58,968 nt of DNA, from positions 1 to 58,968 of IMG/VR virus record IMGVR_UViG_3300025889_000133; one strand, given 5' to 3'. The translations under genes were made by a program, and so were the position numbers. This DNA is from a virus. Numbering within the stretch: position 1 is the stretch's first letter; every line of letters begins with the position of its first letter. The notes under the pieces were generated by a model, which worked only from the letters and a program-made list of their open reading frames with translations, ran no database searches and was not told where the DNA came from. Shown in pieces: positions 15,711 through 23,538 of this stretch.

Positions 15711-16064
15711 TCAGTACCCCATCGCTTCGGCGGAGTAGTCGCGCTGCCCGCTGCTCTGCTTCACCCAGCGGGGCACGAGGAAGGGCAGCAGCTCGCCGCC
15801 GAAGCCCAGTGCCTCCACTGAGGCGAGCTGCTCGACAGCGCAGACGTCGACATGGTGCGTCTGCATGCGGCCGTCGCAGTCGCGGCCGTCGGTGTGGGTC
15901 TCCCGCACCACGGTGCCTTCGTCGGCGTCCCAGGTGTAGGTGCAGTCGTAGCTCGACCAGCCCTCGTCGGTGTCCTCGGAGTGGCTGAAGCTCGCGACCG
16001 GCTCGTCGGGGGTGAGCTGGATGAAGATCCAGAATCCACTCTCGTGGGCGTAGAAGTTGGGCAT
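15711..16064 (-). CDS. Hypothetical protein (117 aa)
   Basis: The start at 16064 (MPNFYAHESG) follows CACGGGGAACTGACC. Beta-rich and acidic (YDCTYTWDADEGTVVRETHT), ending in a basic segment. Not recognised. Confidence 0.85.
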   Translation of the reverse strand: MPNFYAHESGFWIFIQLTPDEPVASFSHSEDTDEGWSSYDCTYTWDADEGTVVRETHTDGRDCDGRMQTHHVDVCAVEQLASVEALGFGGELLPFLVPRWVKQSSGQRDYSAEAMGY

Positions 16065-16066
16065 GG

Positions 16067-16579
16067 TCAGTTCCCCGTGAAAGATGGGTGGCGGGCAGTC
16101 GTCGGGATGTGGCCCAGCGCAGCCAAGCTCTGGAACCCGCCGCCATCGACGACGACCAGGTGGTCGAGCAGCGTGATGCCGATGACCTCGGCAGCCCTGC
16201 ACAAACGGCGGGTCACCTCGATGTCCTCAGCCGAGGGCTTCGTGTCCCTGGATGGGTGGTTGTGCGCGATGATGAAGCACACCGCACGGTCGTAGGCCAT
16301 GACTCGCCGGAGCACGACAGCCGGGTCAACGATGGTGCACTTCCCGTTGCCGACGCTGACCACCTCGACACCGAGCGGGCGGTTGTTTCGCAGCATCGGC
16401 ACGACAACGAGCCGCTCCTCGCCGCTGCCGTCGAAGTAGGGCAGCACCAGCGCAGCAGCATCAGCAGGCGACAGCAGCGGCGCCTTCGGCACAGCCGGTG
16501 GAGCCAGCACAGCCACCGCCCGGCGCTGCTGGTCAGGCGTCGCCGCTTGCCAGAGATCCCAAAGCTCGCGCATCTTCAT
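16067..16579 (-). CDS. RadC-like JAMM/MPN-domain protein (170 aa)
   Basis: The C-terminal 90 residues match the RadC family MPN domain. The metal-binding motif HxHx7SxxD is intact as AHNHPSRDTKPSAED (His106, His108, Ser116, Asp119), followed by EVIGITLLDHLVVVDGGGF. The N-terminal helix-hairpin-helix region of full RadC (about 220 aa) is missing and replaced by about 50 Ala/Pro-rich residues. RadC proteins are common on phages and mobile elements, but their biochemical role is unsettled. The start at 16579 follows GAGGAGG. A repair or peptidase-like role is inference. Confidence 0.85.
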   Translation of the reverse strand: MKMRELWDLWQAATPDQQRRAVAVLAPPAVPKAPLLSPADAAALVLPYFDGSGEERLVVVPMLRNNRPLGVEVVSVGNGKCTIVDPAVVLRRVMAYDRAVCFIIAHNHPSRDTKPSAEDIEVTRRLCRAAEVIGITLLDHLVVVDGGGFQSLAALGHIPTTARHPSFTGN

Positions 16580-16923
16580 GTTTCAGCCTCCTCGCCGACC
16601 AAGTCGGCAAGCTCTGGTGCGACGAACTCGAAGCTCGTCCAGGGCCACGCCGCCGTGGTCCCATCAGCACCTATGACCATGGCGTAGACGACGCCGTCAA
16701 CCTTGGCGAAGTCGACACAGCGGCCTCGCATCTGCACCGGCTGCGACGGCGCTGGCGCAGCCACGCCCGAGTTGCTCAGCCACATGCCAGCGACGTCTTG
16801 GCGCCAGTGGGCGAGTCGTCGCTCGTAGAAATCATCTGCTTCGACGACGCGCAGGCCGACCAGATCGGACAGCTCAGTGACGGCCTCGCCAAAGAAGATG
16901 GCGCTCCACTCGGTCTCGGTCAC
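16576..16923 (-). CDS. Hypothetical protein, GTG start (115 aa)
   Basis: The GTG at 16923 (product MTETEWSAIF) overlaps the upstream stop as GTGA and follows TGGAGGCATC. Acidic helical N-terminus and a C-terminal beta part (CVDFAKVDGVVYAMVIGADG). ATGA joins it to the RadC-like gene. Not recognised. Confidence 0.8.
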   Translation of the reverse strand: MTETEWSAIFFGEAVTELSDLVGLRVVEADDFYERRLAHWRQDVAGMWLSNSGVAAPAPSQPVQMRGRCVDFAKVDGVVYAMVIGADGTTAAWPWTSFEFVAPELADLVGEEAET

Positions 16924-17213
16924 GATGCCTCCAGGTCTGCGAGCTGGTCTCGCACCTCGCGCGCCAGGTCGAGGCTGTTGCTGCGGCGGTCCAGGGTCAC
17001 GACGGCCCAGTGCCGGTAGCCGTAGGCGCCACCGGTGAAGGAGTTGTCGCCGGTCTGCCAGCCGAAGCATGGGCTGCCGGGATCCCAGCCGACGGTCACG
17101 GTCATGGACGGGAAGGAATCGTCCTCGCAGCCTTCGGCGCGGTACTCGTCACCGATGTGGGCCTTGAGGTCGATGAAGAGCTGGCGCAGGGCGCGCAGCG
17201 ACGGGAGCTTCAT
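16920..17213 (-). CDS. Hypothetical protein (97 aa)
   Basis: It begins MKLPSLRALRQLFIDLKAHI with a helix, then a Gly/Asp-rich beta middle, then helix (LDLAREVRDQLADLEAS). The ribosome site GGAGACTGAC is good. Not recognised. Confidence 0.85.
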   Translation of the reverse strand: MKLPSLRALRQLFIDLKAHIGDEYRAEGCEDDSFPSMTVTVGWDPGSPCFGWQTGDNSFTGGAYGYRHWAVVTLDRRSNSLDLAREVRDQLADLEAS

Positions 17214-17214
17214 G

Positions 17215-17523
17215 TCAGTCTCCTGCGATGGTGATGTTGGACCAGTCCTCGGGCGTCATCTCAGCGCCGTCGTGGCGGAAGACGGCCCGCGCCCGGTGTC
17301 TCGCCGGGTCCGCCCCGTAGAGCACGGCTTCCCAGTAGGTGTCGCCGAGCGACCGCAGGTCGATCTGCAGGAACCCGGCGCGCTTCACGTGCGGGCCGAG
17401 GTCGGCGAGCCGCGGGAACAGCGGGGGCTGCAGGGCTTCGACACCGCAGCCGGGGCACGGCAGGGTGCTGCCGTCGGACTGTTGACGATGGGCCACACGG
17501 CCGCAAGCGATACAGACGATCAT
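17215..17523 (-). CDS. Zinc-ribbon protein (102 aa)
   Basis: An N-terminal zinc ribbon CIAC (residues 4-7) and CPGC (23-26) is followed by a C-terminal alpha/beta region ending EDWSNITIAGD. Ribosome site weak. Not recognised beyond the ribbon. Confidence 0.8.
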   Translation of the reverse strand: MIVCIACGRVAHRQQSDGSTLPCPGCGVEALQPPLFPRLADLGPHVKRAGFLQIDLRSLGDTYWEAVLYGADPARHRARAVFRHDGAEMTPEDWSNITIAGD

Positions 17524-17526
17524 TCG

Positions 17527-17655
17527 CTACTCCAAGTCAGTCATGCGGGTGGCGTACACTGCGCCGGGGTAGGCGCTGTTGGTGTCGCCCTCCCACACCA
17601 GGCCGGCGGCCTCGGGGGCGACACCGGCCGCGATGTCGTCGATGGTGAGCATCAT
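17527..17655 (-). CDS. Small hypothetical protein (42 aa)
   Basis: The translation is MMLTIDDIAA, then GVAPEAAGLVWEGDTN, ending RMTDLE and TAG. AGGAG lies 8 bases before the first ATG at 17655. It fits the 3-base spacing to the next gene. Unknown function. Confidence 0.65.
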   Translation of the reverse strand: MMLTIDDIAAGVAPEAAGLVWEGDTNSAYPGAVYATRMTDLE

Positions 17656-17666
17656 GAGGGGTGCTC

Positions 17667-17729
17667 CTACCAGTCGTGGACGACAGAGCCGTCCTCGTTG
17701 CGCTCGGCGTCGAAGTCAGCCTCGGCCAT
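17667..17729 (-). CDS. Possible 20-residue miniprotein
   Basis: MAEADFDAER followed by NEDGSVVHDW is encoded after a strong GAGGGAGACGACG site. It overlaps the end of the upstream gene by 14 bases. The ribosome site supports translation. It could instead be a leader that affects its neighbours. Confidence 0.45.
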   Translation of the reverse strand: MAEADFDAERNEDGSVVHDW

Positions 17730-18666
17730 CGTCGTCTCCCTCGATTTCGAGCTCCCGCGCCAGCCGCTCAAGCTCCGCCAGCCGGAACTCGTGGCAGCCG
17801 ACGATGAGGGTACCGTCAGCCCGCGCCGTGTTCACAGAGAAGCCATCAAGGCTGACGCCTGTGATGTCCCGCGCTTGACCCTGACGCTGCGCGCGTCTCA
17901 CCAGGCCGAGCAGGAGCGACCCCCGTGACTTCACCTCGGAGGCGGACACCCGCAGGTTCTGGCTGGTGTGCACGTAGCCCGCCTCGAGACGCAAGAGGTC
18001 GCCGTGCTGCTCCCGGCACTGGACCATGAGCCGGTAGCCCAAGGTCTTGCCCGTCGTACGCCACTCGGCGATGGCAGTAGGCAGATCTCGGCGGCTATCG
18101 GCCATGGCCTGCTCTTGCCGGGCCCACCTCGCAGCGCCCCGCGCACGGCGCTGGGCGTCGAGCTCCGCCTCGTAGCCCCGGTGCTCCGCATAGAGCTCCT
18201 CCGAGACGCCGCCCGACTCGTCGCCCGACTCGTCGATACCGGCGAGCTCAGCTGCTGAGGCAGCATCATCGACAGCACCCATCAGCTCACGCAGGAGCTT
18301 CCGCCTGGAGGGCTTGCGGGTCACGGTCGCCAGCTCGGCGAGCTTCGCGTCGCGGATCGTGAGCCATGCCTGCATCACCTCGGCGGCGGTCGTGCTGCGC
18401 GTCAGGCGCATCGACGGCGGCAGACTCACGACGCGTCGGCCGCGCACCGCACCCATTGCCAGCCCGATGTGGGTCGAGGTGGTCACGCCGTGGTAGTCGC
18501 GGCTCTCCAGCAGCACACCGCCGTCGACGTGCATGCCGATCAGCGTCGAGTAGCTGAAGAGATACGGACCGTCGAAGCGGATGTTTCCGCTGTAGCCGGA
18601 CTCCTGGGTCTTACCCGCCCAGTAGTGGGCGACCTCGTCGTTGTTTCGCAGAGACTGTCGTGTCAT
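17716..18666 (-). CDS. Phage protein with NNDEVAHYWA N-terminal domain (316 aa)
   Basis: The first 90 residues (NNDEVAHYWAGKTQ, GNIRFDGPYLFSYSTLIG) match a phage-restricted domain I associate with DUF8033. The same fold is recognisable in the plus-strand protein at 32503-32904 (VADYWSGRTR, DDTYTLYGSCLLIA), so the genome carries two divergent copies. The remaining 220 residues are helical, Arg/Glu-rich and probably coiled-coil, ending acidic. The start at 18666 follows GAGGTGACCCC. Function unknown. Confidence 0.85.
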   Translation of the reverse strand: MTRQSLRNNDEVAHYWAGKTQESGYSGNIRFDGPYLFSYSTLIGMHVDGGVLLESRDYHGVTTSTHIGLAMGAVRGRRVVSLPPSMRLTRSTTAAEVMQAWLTIRDAKLAELATVTRKPSRRKLLRELMGAVDDAASAAELAGIDESGDESGGVSEELYAEHRGYEAELDAQRRARGAARWARQEQAMADSRRDLPTAIAEWRTTGKTLGYRLMVQCREQHGDLLRLEAGYVHTSQNLRVSASEVKSRGSLLLGLVRRAQRQGQARDITGVSLDGFSVNTARADGTLIVGCHEFRLAELERLARELEIEGDDDGRG

Positions 18667-18670
18667 GGGG

Positions 18671-19105
18671 TCACCTCGTGTAGCAGAGATCGAACGAGTG
18701 ATATGGCTCGGTGTACCAGCCGTGCTCGGTGCTCCAGCAGTAGCGCTTCGGCACCACCGCGCCGCCGCCGAAGCTGTCGGTGATGCCCCACTGGTAGGGG
18801 CCAGACTCCCAGCACAGGCGCCAGCAGCCCGAGGGCTCCCCCTCGGTCTGCTCGGGCGGGGAGACGAGCACCTCACCGGCCCAGTGCTCGCCGTGCTCGC
18901 GCGCCGCACGCTTGAAGAGGCAGGCTGCGCCCCGCACGATGGCGTCCTCCATCGAGACAGGGGCGCCGTCGGTGTCGACGGTCTTCGCCCAAGCCAGGGC
19001 AGTAGCTCCACGACGAACGGCAGCATCGCGCTTGGCCTCATTGCTGAGGGAGCGGCAGCGCAGGGAGTCGTCGAAGTAGCCCCGCAGAAAGTCAAGATCG
19101 GCCAT
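18671..19105 (-). CDS. Hypothetical protein (144 aa)
   Basis: The start at 19105 (MADLDFLRGY) lacks a strong ribosome site but lies 2 bases after the upstream stop. N-terminal helices, then a Cys/Trp-rich C-terminal half (GCWRLCWESGPYQWGITDSF). Not recognised. Confidence 0.8.
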   Translation of the reverse strand: MADLDFLRGYFDDSLRCRSLSNEAKRDAAVRRGATALAWAKTVDTDGAPVSMEDAIVRGAACLFKRAAREHGEHWAGEVLVSPPEQTEGEPSGCWRLCWESGPYQWGITDSFGGGAVVPKRYCWSTEHGWYTEPYHSFDLCYTR

Positions 19106-19107
19106 GG

Positions 19108-19818
19108 TCAACACCCCATGCGGCGCTCGGCCGCAACCTCGGCGGCGTAGGCCGCACTGTCGTTGTCGTAGTTTCTGACCCACTTCAGCAGCACGCGCTG
19201 CTTGGCGTCGAGGTAGCGTTCGGCCACGCCGGGCACGACCCGGTCGCCCCTGCAGGTAGGGCAGGTGACGTCGTAGTCGCCTCGACGGTAGCGCGACTCG
19301 CCCGTCTCCTCGTCGATGTCGTCGCGCCAGAACTCGTCGTCGCCCCAGATGCCGCCGGCGTCGATGCTCGGGTTCGTCACCTTGCCCCCGCCGCCGCACA
19401 TGTGGCAGACCTCGTAGGCTGCGGGCAGCTCGACGATGAAGCTGGTGCCCTCGGCAGCATGCCACTCCTGGTAGGTCACGTCGTGGGCAGGGACGGTGAC
19501 GTAGCCGTGGCGGTGGTATCGCTCCTTGTCGAGGATGGCCTGCAGCTCCTCCTCGGCCACACCCTGCTTACGTAGTCGCTCGACCTGGTAGTCATAGGCG
19601 AAGACCTGCTTCGCTTCGACGTGGTGCACGTGCTCGGTCCAGGTGCCCTCGAACAGCTCGGAGAGCAGGTCTTCGTCCTCGACCTCGCTCAAGTCGCAGA
19701 CGAGGGTGCGCCGCTGCGCATCGAACCTGGCGTGCCGCGCCAGCCAGCCGGGGCCGGCGAGGGCGGCGAGCACACGGCGGTCCCCCCAGTAGTTGTACTC
19801 TTCCATGCTACGAGGCAT
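19108..19818 (-). CDS. Protein with DnaJ-type zinc-binding repeats (236 aa)
   Basis: CHMCGGGGKV and CPTCRGDRVV (about residues 140-200) are the CxxCxGxG-type modules of the DnaJ cysteine-rich domain, two copies instead of four. The N-terminal 130 residues are charged and helical. No J-domain (HPD) is present, so this is not a DnaJ. Two adjacent ATGs exist (19821, 19818); GGAGG is better spaced from the second. Could bind RNA or protein; unknown. Confidence 0.8.
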   Translation of the reverse strand: MPRSMEEYNYWGDRRVLAALAGPGWLARHARFDAQRRTLVCDLSEVEDEDLLSELFEGTWTEHVHHVEAKQVFAYDYQVERLRKQGVAEEELQAILDKERYHRHGYVTVPAHDVTYQEWHAAEGTSFIVELPAAYEVCHMCGGGGKVTNPSIDAGGIWGDDEFWRDDIDEETGESRYRRGDYDVTCPTCRGDRVVPGVAERYLDAKQRVLLKWVRNYDNDSAAYAAEVAAERRMGC

Positions 19819-20147
19819 CATCCACCTCCGAGGAGGCGCCGGGCCTCCTGCTCGTTGAGCATGCTGCGCACGACGCGTCGTCGGTTCTGGTACTTCTCGC
19901 CGGTGTGCTCGTAGCACACGCCGAGACCGTTCATGTGGGGCTTGCCGAGCTGGTGCCCCGTGATCTCCCACTCGACCCAGCGGGTGCCGGGCGCAGGCGG
20001 AGTCAGCCGCTTGCCCGAGAGGCTGTCCTCGATCCAGCAGAGCAGCCGACCCTGGTACTCGGGCACATTCTCGTGCTCGTGCTGCCACGTGCGGTGCACG
20101 GTGCCTCCGGGGAACATCACCGTGGTCTGAACACACCAGTCGCTCAT
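19818..20147 (-). CDS. Hypothetical protein (109 aa)
   Basis: The start at 20147 (MSDWCVQTTV) follows GCAGGAGGTACGCG, a near-perfect site. Beta-rich N-terminus, basic helical C-terminus (KYQNRRRVVRSMLNEQEARR). Not recognised. Confidence 0.85.
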   Translation of the reverse strand: MSDWCVQTTVMFPGGTVHRTWQHEHENVPEYQGRLLCWIEDSLSGKRLTPPAPGTRWVEWEITGHQLGKPHMNGLGVCYEHTGEKYQNRRRVVRSMLNEQEARRLLGGG

Positions 20148-20245
20148 CGCGTACCTCCTGCACAGATGTGGGGCCAGCGCACGGCGGAAGCGTCGCCGCC
20201 GAGCCACTCGGACTGGGGATGGAACATGTGTCGAGTGTCAGACAT
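20144..20245 (-). CDS. Miniprotein (33 aa)
   Basis: MSDTRHMFHP, QSEWLGGDAS, then AVRWPHICAGGTR. AAGGAGAGCGCCG precedes the ATG at 20245 and the stop overlaps the next start as ATGA, both typical of this array. Function unknown. Confidence 0.7.
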   Translation of the reverse strand: MSDTRHMFHPQSEWLGGDASAVRWPHICAGGTR

Positions 20246-20257
20246 CGGCGCTCTCCT

Positions 20258-20728
20258 TCAGTTGCGAACCACGATCCAGGGCCGCTTGCCCGTGACATCG
20301 CGCGGCCCGTCGATGTAGGCAGTGCCACTGTTGCTGTAGATGCAGACGTAGACCCGCCTCCAGCGATTGCTCCACAGCACCTTGCTGCCATGCGTGAGCC
20401 GACTGCCGTAGCCGCTGGCCGTCTGCTGCAGGCCCTTCTCCTGCCAGGGCAAGAGCTCGACACGCGCCGGCACGTAGCCAGCCTTGCCGACGTCGAGCAT
20501 GTAGGGGGCGCCCTCTCCGCTGAAGCGCAGGGCCCAGCAGGCCTCGGCTCGGGTGGGCCACTCGCCGACGAGCAGGTGGGTCGGGGCCTCGACCCACTCA
20601 CGATCCTGCATGAGCCAGACACACGGGCCATCCTCGCCGCGACCCTTCCAGACACGCCAGACATCATCGACATGCTCGACGTGGTAGTGCCACTTCTCGC
20701 CGTCCTGCCAGTGAAGCTCCTCAGTCAT
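20258..20728 (-). CDS. Hypothetical protein (156 aa)
   Basis: The start at 20728 follows GCGAGGTGACCC. Trp-rich, beta-type sequence (EKWHYHVEHVDDVWRVWKGR) with a C-terminal strand set ending RPWIVVRN. It overlaps the upstream gene by 8 bases. Not recognised. Confidence 0.85.
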   Translation of the reverse strand: MTEELHWQDGEKWHYHVEHVDDVWRVWKGRGEDGPCVWLMQDREWVEAPTHLLVGEWPTRAEACWALRFSGEGAPYMLDVGKAGYVPARVELLPWQEKGLQQTASGYGSRLTHGSKVLWSNRWRRVYVCIYSNSGTAYIDGPRDVTGKRPWIVVRN

Positions 20729-21179
20729 GGGTCACCTCGCGCATGTGGAGGATGCAGGCCACGAGGGCCTCGGTGGGATCGGTGACGTTGGCGAGGGCGG
20801 GGACGTGTCGAATCCCCAGGTGGCCCTCGAAGGCGTAGAAGTAGGAGACGCCGCTCGCATGCCGGAGCGCCCACACTCCCGGCGCCACGCTGGACCACAG
20901 CGCCGTCCACGAGTCCTCCTCCGAGGCCCCGCAGAGCCGGGCGAGGTGGGCGCGGGCGTGGAAGACCCCAGTGGGGTCGGAGAGGTCGACGTCGGGCCAA
21001 CGCCCATCGAGGTACGGGTGCGAGATGATGCCGTTCTTTACGCCGATGAAGGCAAGCCGGAGGCCGGCAGAGCTCAGCGGGTAGCTGCCCCCGAGGATGA
21101 CGTCGCGGCCATCCGGGAGGGTGGAGGGACACCCGCGCCGGGCGAGGTCCGGCACCATGGGCAGGCGAAGATCAGACAT
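20721..21179 (-). CDS. Hypothetical protein (152 aa)
   Basis: It begins MSDLRLPMVP after AAGGAGAGCAATA. Gly/Ser-rich beta N-terminal half and a helical C-terminal part (FHARAHLARLCGASEEDSWT). It overlaps the upstream gene by 8 bases. Not recognised. Confidence 0.85.
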   Translation of the reverse strand: MSDLRLPMVPDLARRGCPSTLPDGRDVILGGSYPLSSAGLRLAFIGVKNGIISHPYLDGRWPDVDLSDPTGVFHARAHLARLCGASEEDSWTALWSSVAPGVWALRHASGVSYFYAFEGHLGIRHVPALANVTDPTEALVACILHMREVTHD

Positions 21180-21675
21180 TATTGCTCTCCTTCGGGTAGG
21201 GCATCTCGACGAGGCCGAGCTCGTCGCAGATGTCGGCCGCCACTTCGGCGAGGTGGCCGCCGCCGGTGCCGTCGACCCACATCGACAGCTCGATGCGGAG
21301 GCGCAGTGCGAAGGCGTCGGGGGCGAGCCCCGTCACGGGCCAGCCATTGGCGGCGCGAAGGGCGCCGGCGTCGTGCCAGCGACCATCCCAGATGCCGACG
21401 CCGCAGCCGGCGAGGGTAGCGACGACGTCGGAGATCCATGCCGGGCCGACGGTGTCGCGCAGGTGCCAGACGTCGATGCCGCTCGACGCCAGGACGAAGC
21501 GGACGCGCATGGCGAACAGGTCGAGCGCACCGCTGAAGCGGAGCAGCTCGTCTCGGCAGCCGCTCAGGTCATGCTCGGCAGCATCAGAGCAGAGCAGGCC
21601 GAGGCACCACTCGGCGAGATCGAGAGGATCGTCGGGGTCGAAGACGCGCCCGGAGCGCTGGCATGGTGGGGTCAT
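21172..21675 (-). CDS. Hypothetical protein (167 aa)
   Basis: The start at 21675 follows GAGGAGGCTTCGCC. A helical protein with LRAANGWPVTGLAPDAFALR, which loosely recalls the IGWP motif of the 12.3-13.2 kb genes. Several Cys in the N-terminal third. Not recognised. Confidence 0.85.
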   Translation of the reverse strand: MTPPCQRSGRVFDPDDPLDLAEWCLGLLCSDAAEHDLSGCRDELLRFSGALDLFAMRVRFVLASSGIDVWHLRDTVGPAWISDVVATLAGCGVGIWDGRWHDAGALRAANGWPVTGLAPDAFALRLRIELSMWVDGTGGGHLAEVAADICDELGLVEMPYPKESNNV

Positions 21676-21923
21676 GGCGAAGCCTCCTCACGAAGTCGGC
21701 CCAAGTAGCGAGCCTGGGTCTGGTGCATCGCGACAGCCTCTGCTTTCGCCTGCTCCAGCGGCAGCGCCCGCTCGCCTCGGATGATCTGCCCGCGGACCTT
21801 GACCCAGGGCAGCCACAGGCCGGTGCCCTTGATGAGAAGCACCTCGACGGAATCCTCGGGCGGGAATCCGTAGGCACGAAGCGCGACGCCACCAGCATCG
21901 CTGCACTGTTCCCATTCTCGCAT
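21672..21923 (-). CDS. Hypothetical protein (83 aa)
   Basis: The start at 21923 (MREWEQCSDA) follows GAGGTGACATC. Strand-rich first half (VEVLLIKGTGLWLPWVKVRG) and a helical second half. ATGA joins it to the next gene. Not recognised. Confidence 0.85.
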   Translation of the reverse strand: MREWEQCSDAGGVALRAYGFPPEDSVEVLLIKGTGLWLPWVKVRGQIIRGERALPLEQAKAEAVAMHQTQARYLGRLREEASP

Positions 21924-21927
21924 GATG

Positions 21928-22455
21928 TCACCTCATCGAATGAAGTCGGCCCAGCAGGCCACGTAGAAGCGCCCGGTGTGCTCGGAGTAGCACAGCGTCG
22001 GCGTAGCTGTCGCCGGTGTTGCAGTAGAGGATGCCCCCGTCCTGACCCGAGCTGCCGCCCCAGCATGCCTCCTCCGGCATGTAGGTGCGGCGGAGCTGCG
22101 GGCCGGAACCGTCCGAAGCGAAGGGCTGGAGGTACTCGACCCCGTGCGTGTCGAGGATGGCGTCAGCCACGGCCATGAGCGCGGTGATGTAGCTCGGGAA
22201 GCCGTGGCTGCGGCGGATGTGGTGCGCGCCAGCGGGGAACACGGCGGGGTTGAGCTCGTACTTGATCAGGCCGCGCACGACCCTGGCGTCGGCGTCGCTG
22301 AGCCAGGGCAGACCTCGCCGCAGGGTGCGCAGGCTCGGAGCTTGGTCTGGGTAGCTCGCCAGACGCTTGCGTCGCGACTCGTAGCGAGACCAGTAGGGGG
22401 ACTCGTAGTCCGGGTGGTCCAGCGGGGTAGCCGCAGGCGAAGTCTCAACAGGCAA
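21928..22455 (-). CDS. Phage hypothetical protein, TTG start, apparent C-terminal frameshift
   Basis: No in-frame ATG exists for 90 codons. The TTG at 22455 follows GAGAGGTGACCC, so it is taken as the start (MPVETSPAAT). The body contains LRTLRRGLPWLSDADARVVR and ends near GILYCNTGDSYA. After that, the given frame reads Leu/Arg-rich text to 21928. The frame shifted at about 21996-22002 reads TLCYSEHTGRFYVACWADFIR split as TLCYSEHTGR and FYVACWADFIR, stopping at 21933. That version has G or C at 19 of 21 third positions, against 14 of 24 in the given frame, and fits the expected family ending. A single extra G is the simplest cause. Confidence 0.75.
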   Translation of the reverse strand: MPVETSPAATPLDHPDYESPYWSRYESRRKRLASYPDQAPSLRTLRRGLPWLSDADARVVRGLIKYELNPAVFPAGAHHIRRSHGFPSYITALMAVADAILDTHGVEYLQPFASDGSGPQLRRTYMPEEACWGGSSGQDGGILYCNTGDSYADAVLLRAHRALLRGLLGRLHSMR

Positions 22456-22458
22456 GGG

Positions 22459-22869
22459 TCACCTCTCCCAGCGAGCGCGCATGGCCGCGATCTTCTCGAC
22501 GGGCACACCGTGCACGCAGCGCGCGGCCAGCTCCTCGTCGGACAGGCCGGCATCGAACAGGTCGATGGTCCGCACATTCGCGCCGAAGCAACGGGCCATC
22601 TCCCGGTAGAGGAGCATCTCCCACTGCTGGCTGAAGGTGTTGGCCACGGCCACGTTGAAGCCGAGAGCCAGCGCGTGCAGACATGCAGCTTGGCAGCGGG
22701 CGTGCGCCTCACCAAGCCGGGCGGGATCGAACGCGTAGTTGCCGCGCTCGTCGACCATGTAGTCGTCGGCCGACAGCGCGACACTCACGGCGCCGGTGGC
22801 CTCGAGCTCGTCCGCGAAGGTGGACTTGCCCGCACCGGGCAGGCCTCGGATCTCGAACAGGGTAGGCAT
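22459..22869 (-). CDS. P-loop kinase (AAA_33 / polynucleotide-kinase-like, 136 aa)
   Basis: Walker A RGLPGAGKST (residues 8-17) is followed by SADDYM (about 33-38) and AFDPARLGEAHARCQAACLH, the layout of small phage 5'-kinases related to T4 polynucleotide kinase. VAVANTF near residue 75 matches the conserved V(D/A)NTF element. There is no phosphatase domain. The substrate may be a nucleic-acid end or a nucleotide; not determinable here. AAAGGAGTGAACG precedes the start. Confidence 0.85.
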   Translation of the reverse strand: MPTLFEIRGLPGAGKSTFADELEATGAVSVALSADDYMVDERGNYAFDPARLGEAHARCQAACLHALALGFNVAVANTFSQQWEMLLYREMARCFGANVRTIDLFDAGLSDEELAARCVHGVPVEKIAAMRARWER

Positions 22870-22872
22870 CGT

Positions 22873-23118
22873 TCACTCCTTTAGTTCTGTCGTTACGTAC
22901 TCGTCCCATCCGCCGCCGGGGTATCCCCGTGGGCGAACGTTCACGTTGAACCCGTGACGAGCAGCCAGCCGCCGTACGGTGCGGCAGGCCGAGTGCCCGT
23001 CCTGGTAGCCGCAGACGCGAGCGACCACGAGCCAGCTCCACCCTGCGTTGTAGAGGGCAGCTCCGTCTCGTGCGTCCTCGATGGCCTCCGCTGTCGTTAC
23101 GCCTGGACGGCGGCCCAT
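22873..23118 (-). CDS. Possible helix-turn-helix protein (81 aa)
   Basis: Residues 10-52 (TAEAIEDARDGAALYNAGWS, then VVARVCGYQDGHSACRTVRR) have the spacing of a helix-turn-helix of the resolvase/transposase type. A Gly/Pro-rich tail follows. It could be a small DNA-binding regulator. The start at 23118 directly follows the upstream stop (TGA-ATG). Confidence 0.7.
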   Translation of the reverse strand: MGRRPGVTTAEAIEDARDGAALYNAGWSWLVVARVCGYQDGHSACRTVRRLAARHGFNVNVRPRGYPGGGWDEYVTTELKE

Positions 23119-23310
23119 TCAGCACACGTCCTCGAACAGACGGCACATGCCCCAGCTCCCCCCGGAGCGGAGGCCGACCTCGTAGCCGCTGCGGGTTCGC
23201 AGGGGGCCAAGCAGCCACGAGGCCGGAGCCGTGCGCTGCTCGCAGGTGACGGGTGCCCGCGTCAGGTCATCGACGAGAGCGAGAGCGAGGAGAGCGACGA
23301 GCACGGGCAT
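23119..23310 (-). CDS. Small membrane or exported protein (63 aa)
   Basis: MPVLVALLALALVDDLTRAP is a short hydrophobic N-terminus that could be a signal anchor. The rest is polar with two Cys (PVTCEQ, GMCRLFEDVC) that could form a disulfide outside the cytoplasm. CAGGAGGTACCTCGCC precedes the start. First of three consecutive small membrane-type genes. Confidence 0.7.
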   Translation of the reverse strand: MPVLVALLALALVDDLTRAPVTCEQRTAPASWLLGPLRTRSGYEVGLRSGGSWGMCRLFEDVC

Positions 23311-23335
23311 GGCGAGGTACCTCCTGACTTCCAGG

Positions 23336-23530
23336 CTACCATCGCGCGGGCCACACGGTGGCGGTGACGACGGTGAGGGTGAATACCACCATCGCGCCGA
23401 TGGCCCAGGCGGTGGGGCCGTAGCCCCACAGCATGAGCAGGGCAGCGTCAATCCCGCGGGCGATGCGCATGGGCATCACCACGTATGCTGCGGCGGCGGC
23501 ACCGAGGAGGGCGAAGAGGATGAGGCGCAT
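23336..23530 (-). CDS. Two-pass membrane protein (64 aa)
   Basis: Hydrophobic segments at residues 2-20 (LILFALLGAAAAAYVVMPM) and 38-60 (GPTAWAIGAMVVFTLTVVTA) are separated by a short basic loop (RIARG). Size and topology fit a holin-like protein, but no endolysin is seen in the window. The ribosome site is weak. Confidence 0.7.
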   Translation of the reverse strand: MRLILFALLGAAAAAYVVMPMRIARGIDAALLMLWGYGPTAWAIGAMVVFTLTVVTATVWPARW

Positions 23531-23538
23531 GGGAAAAC

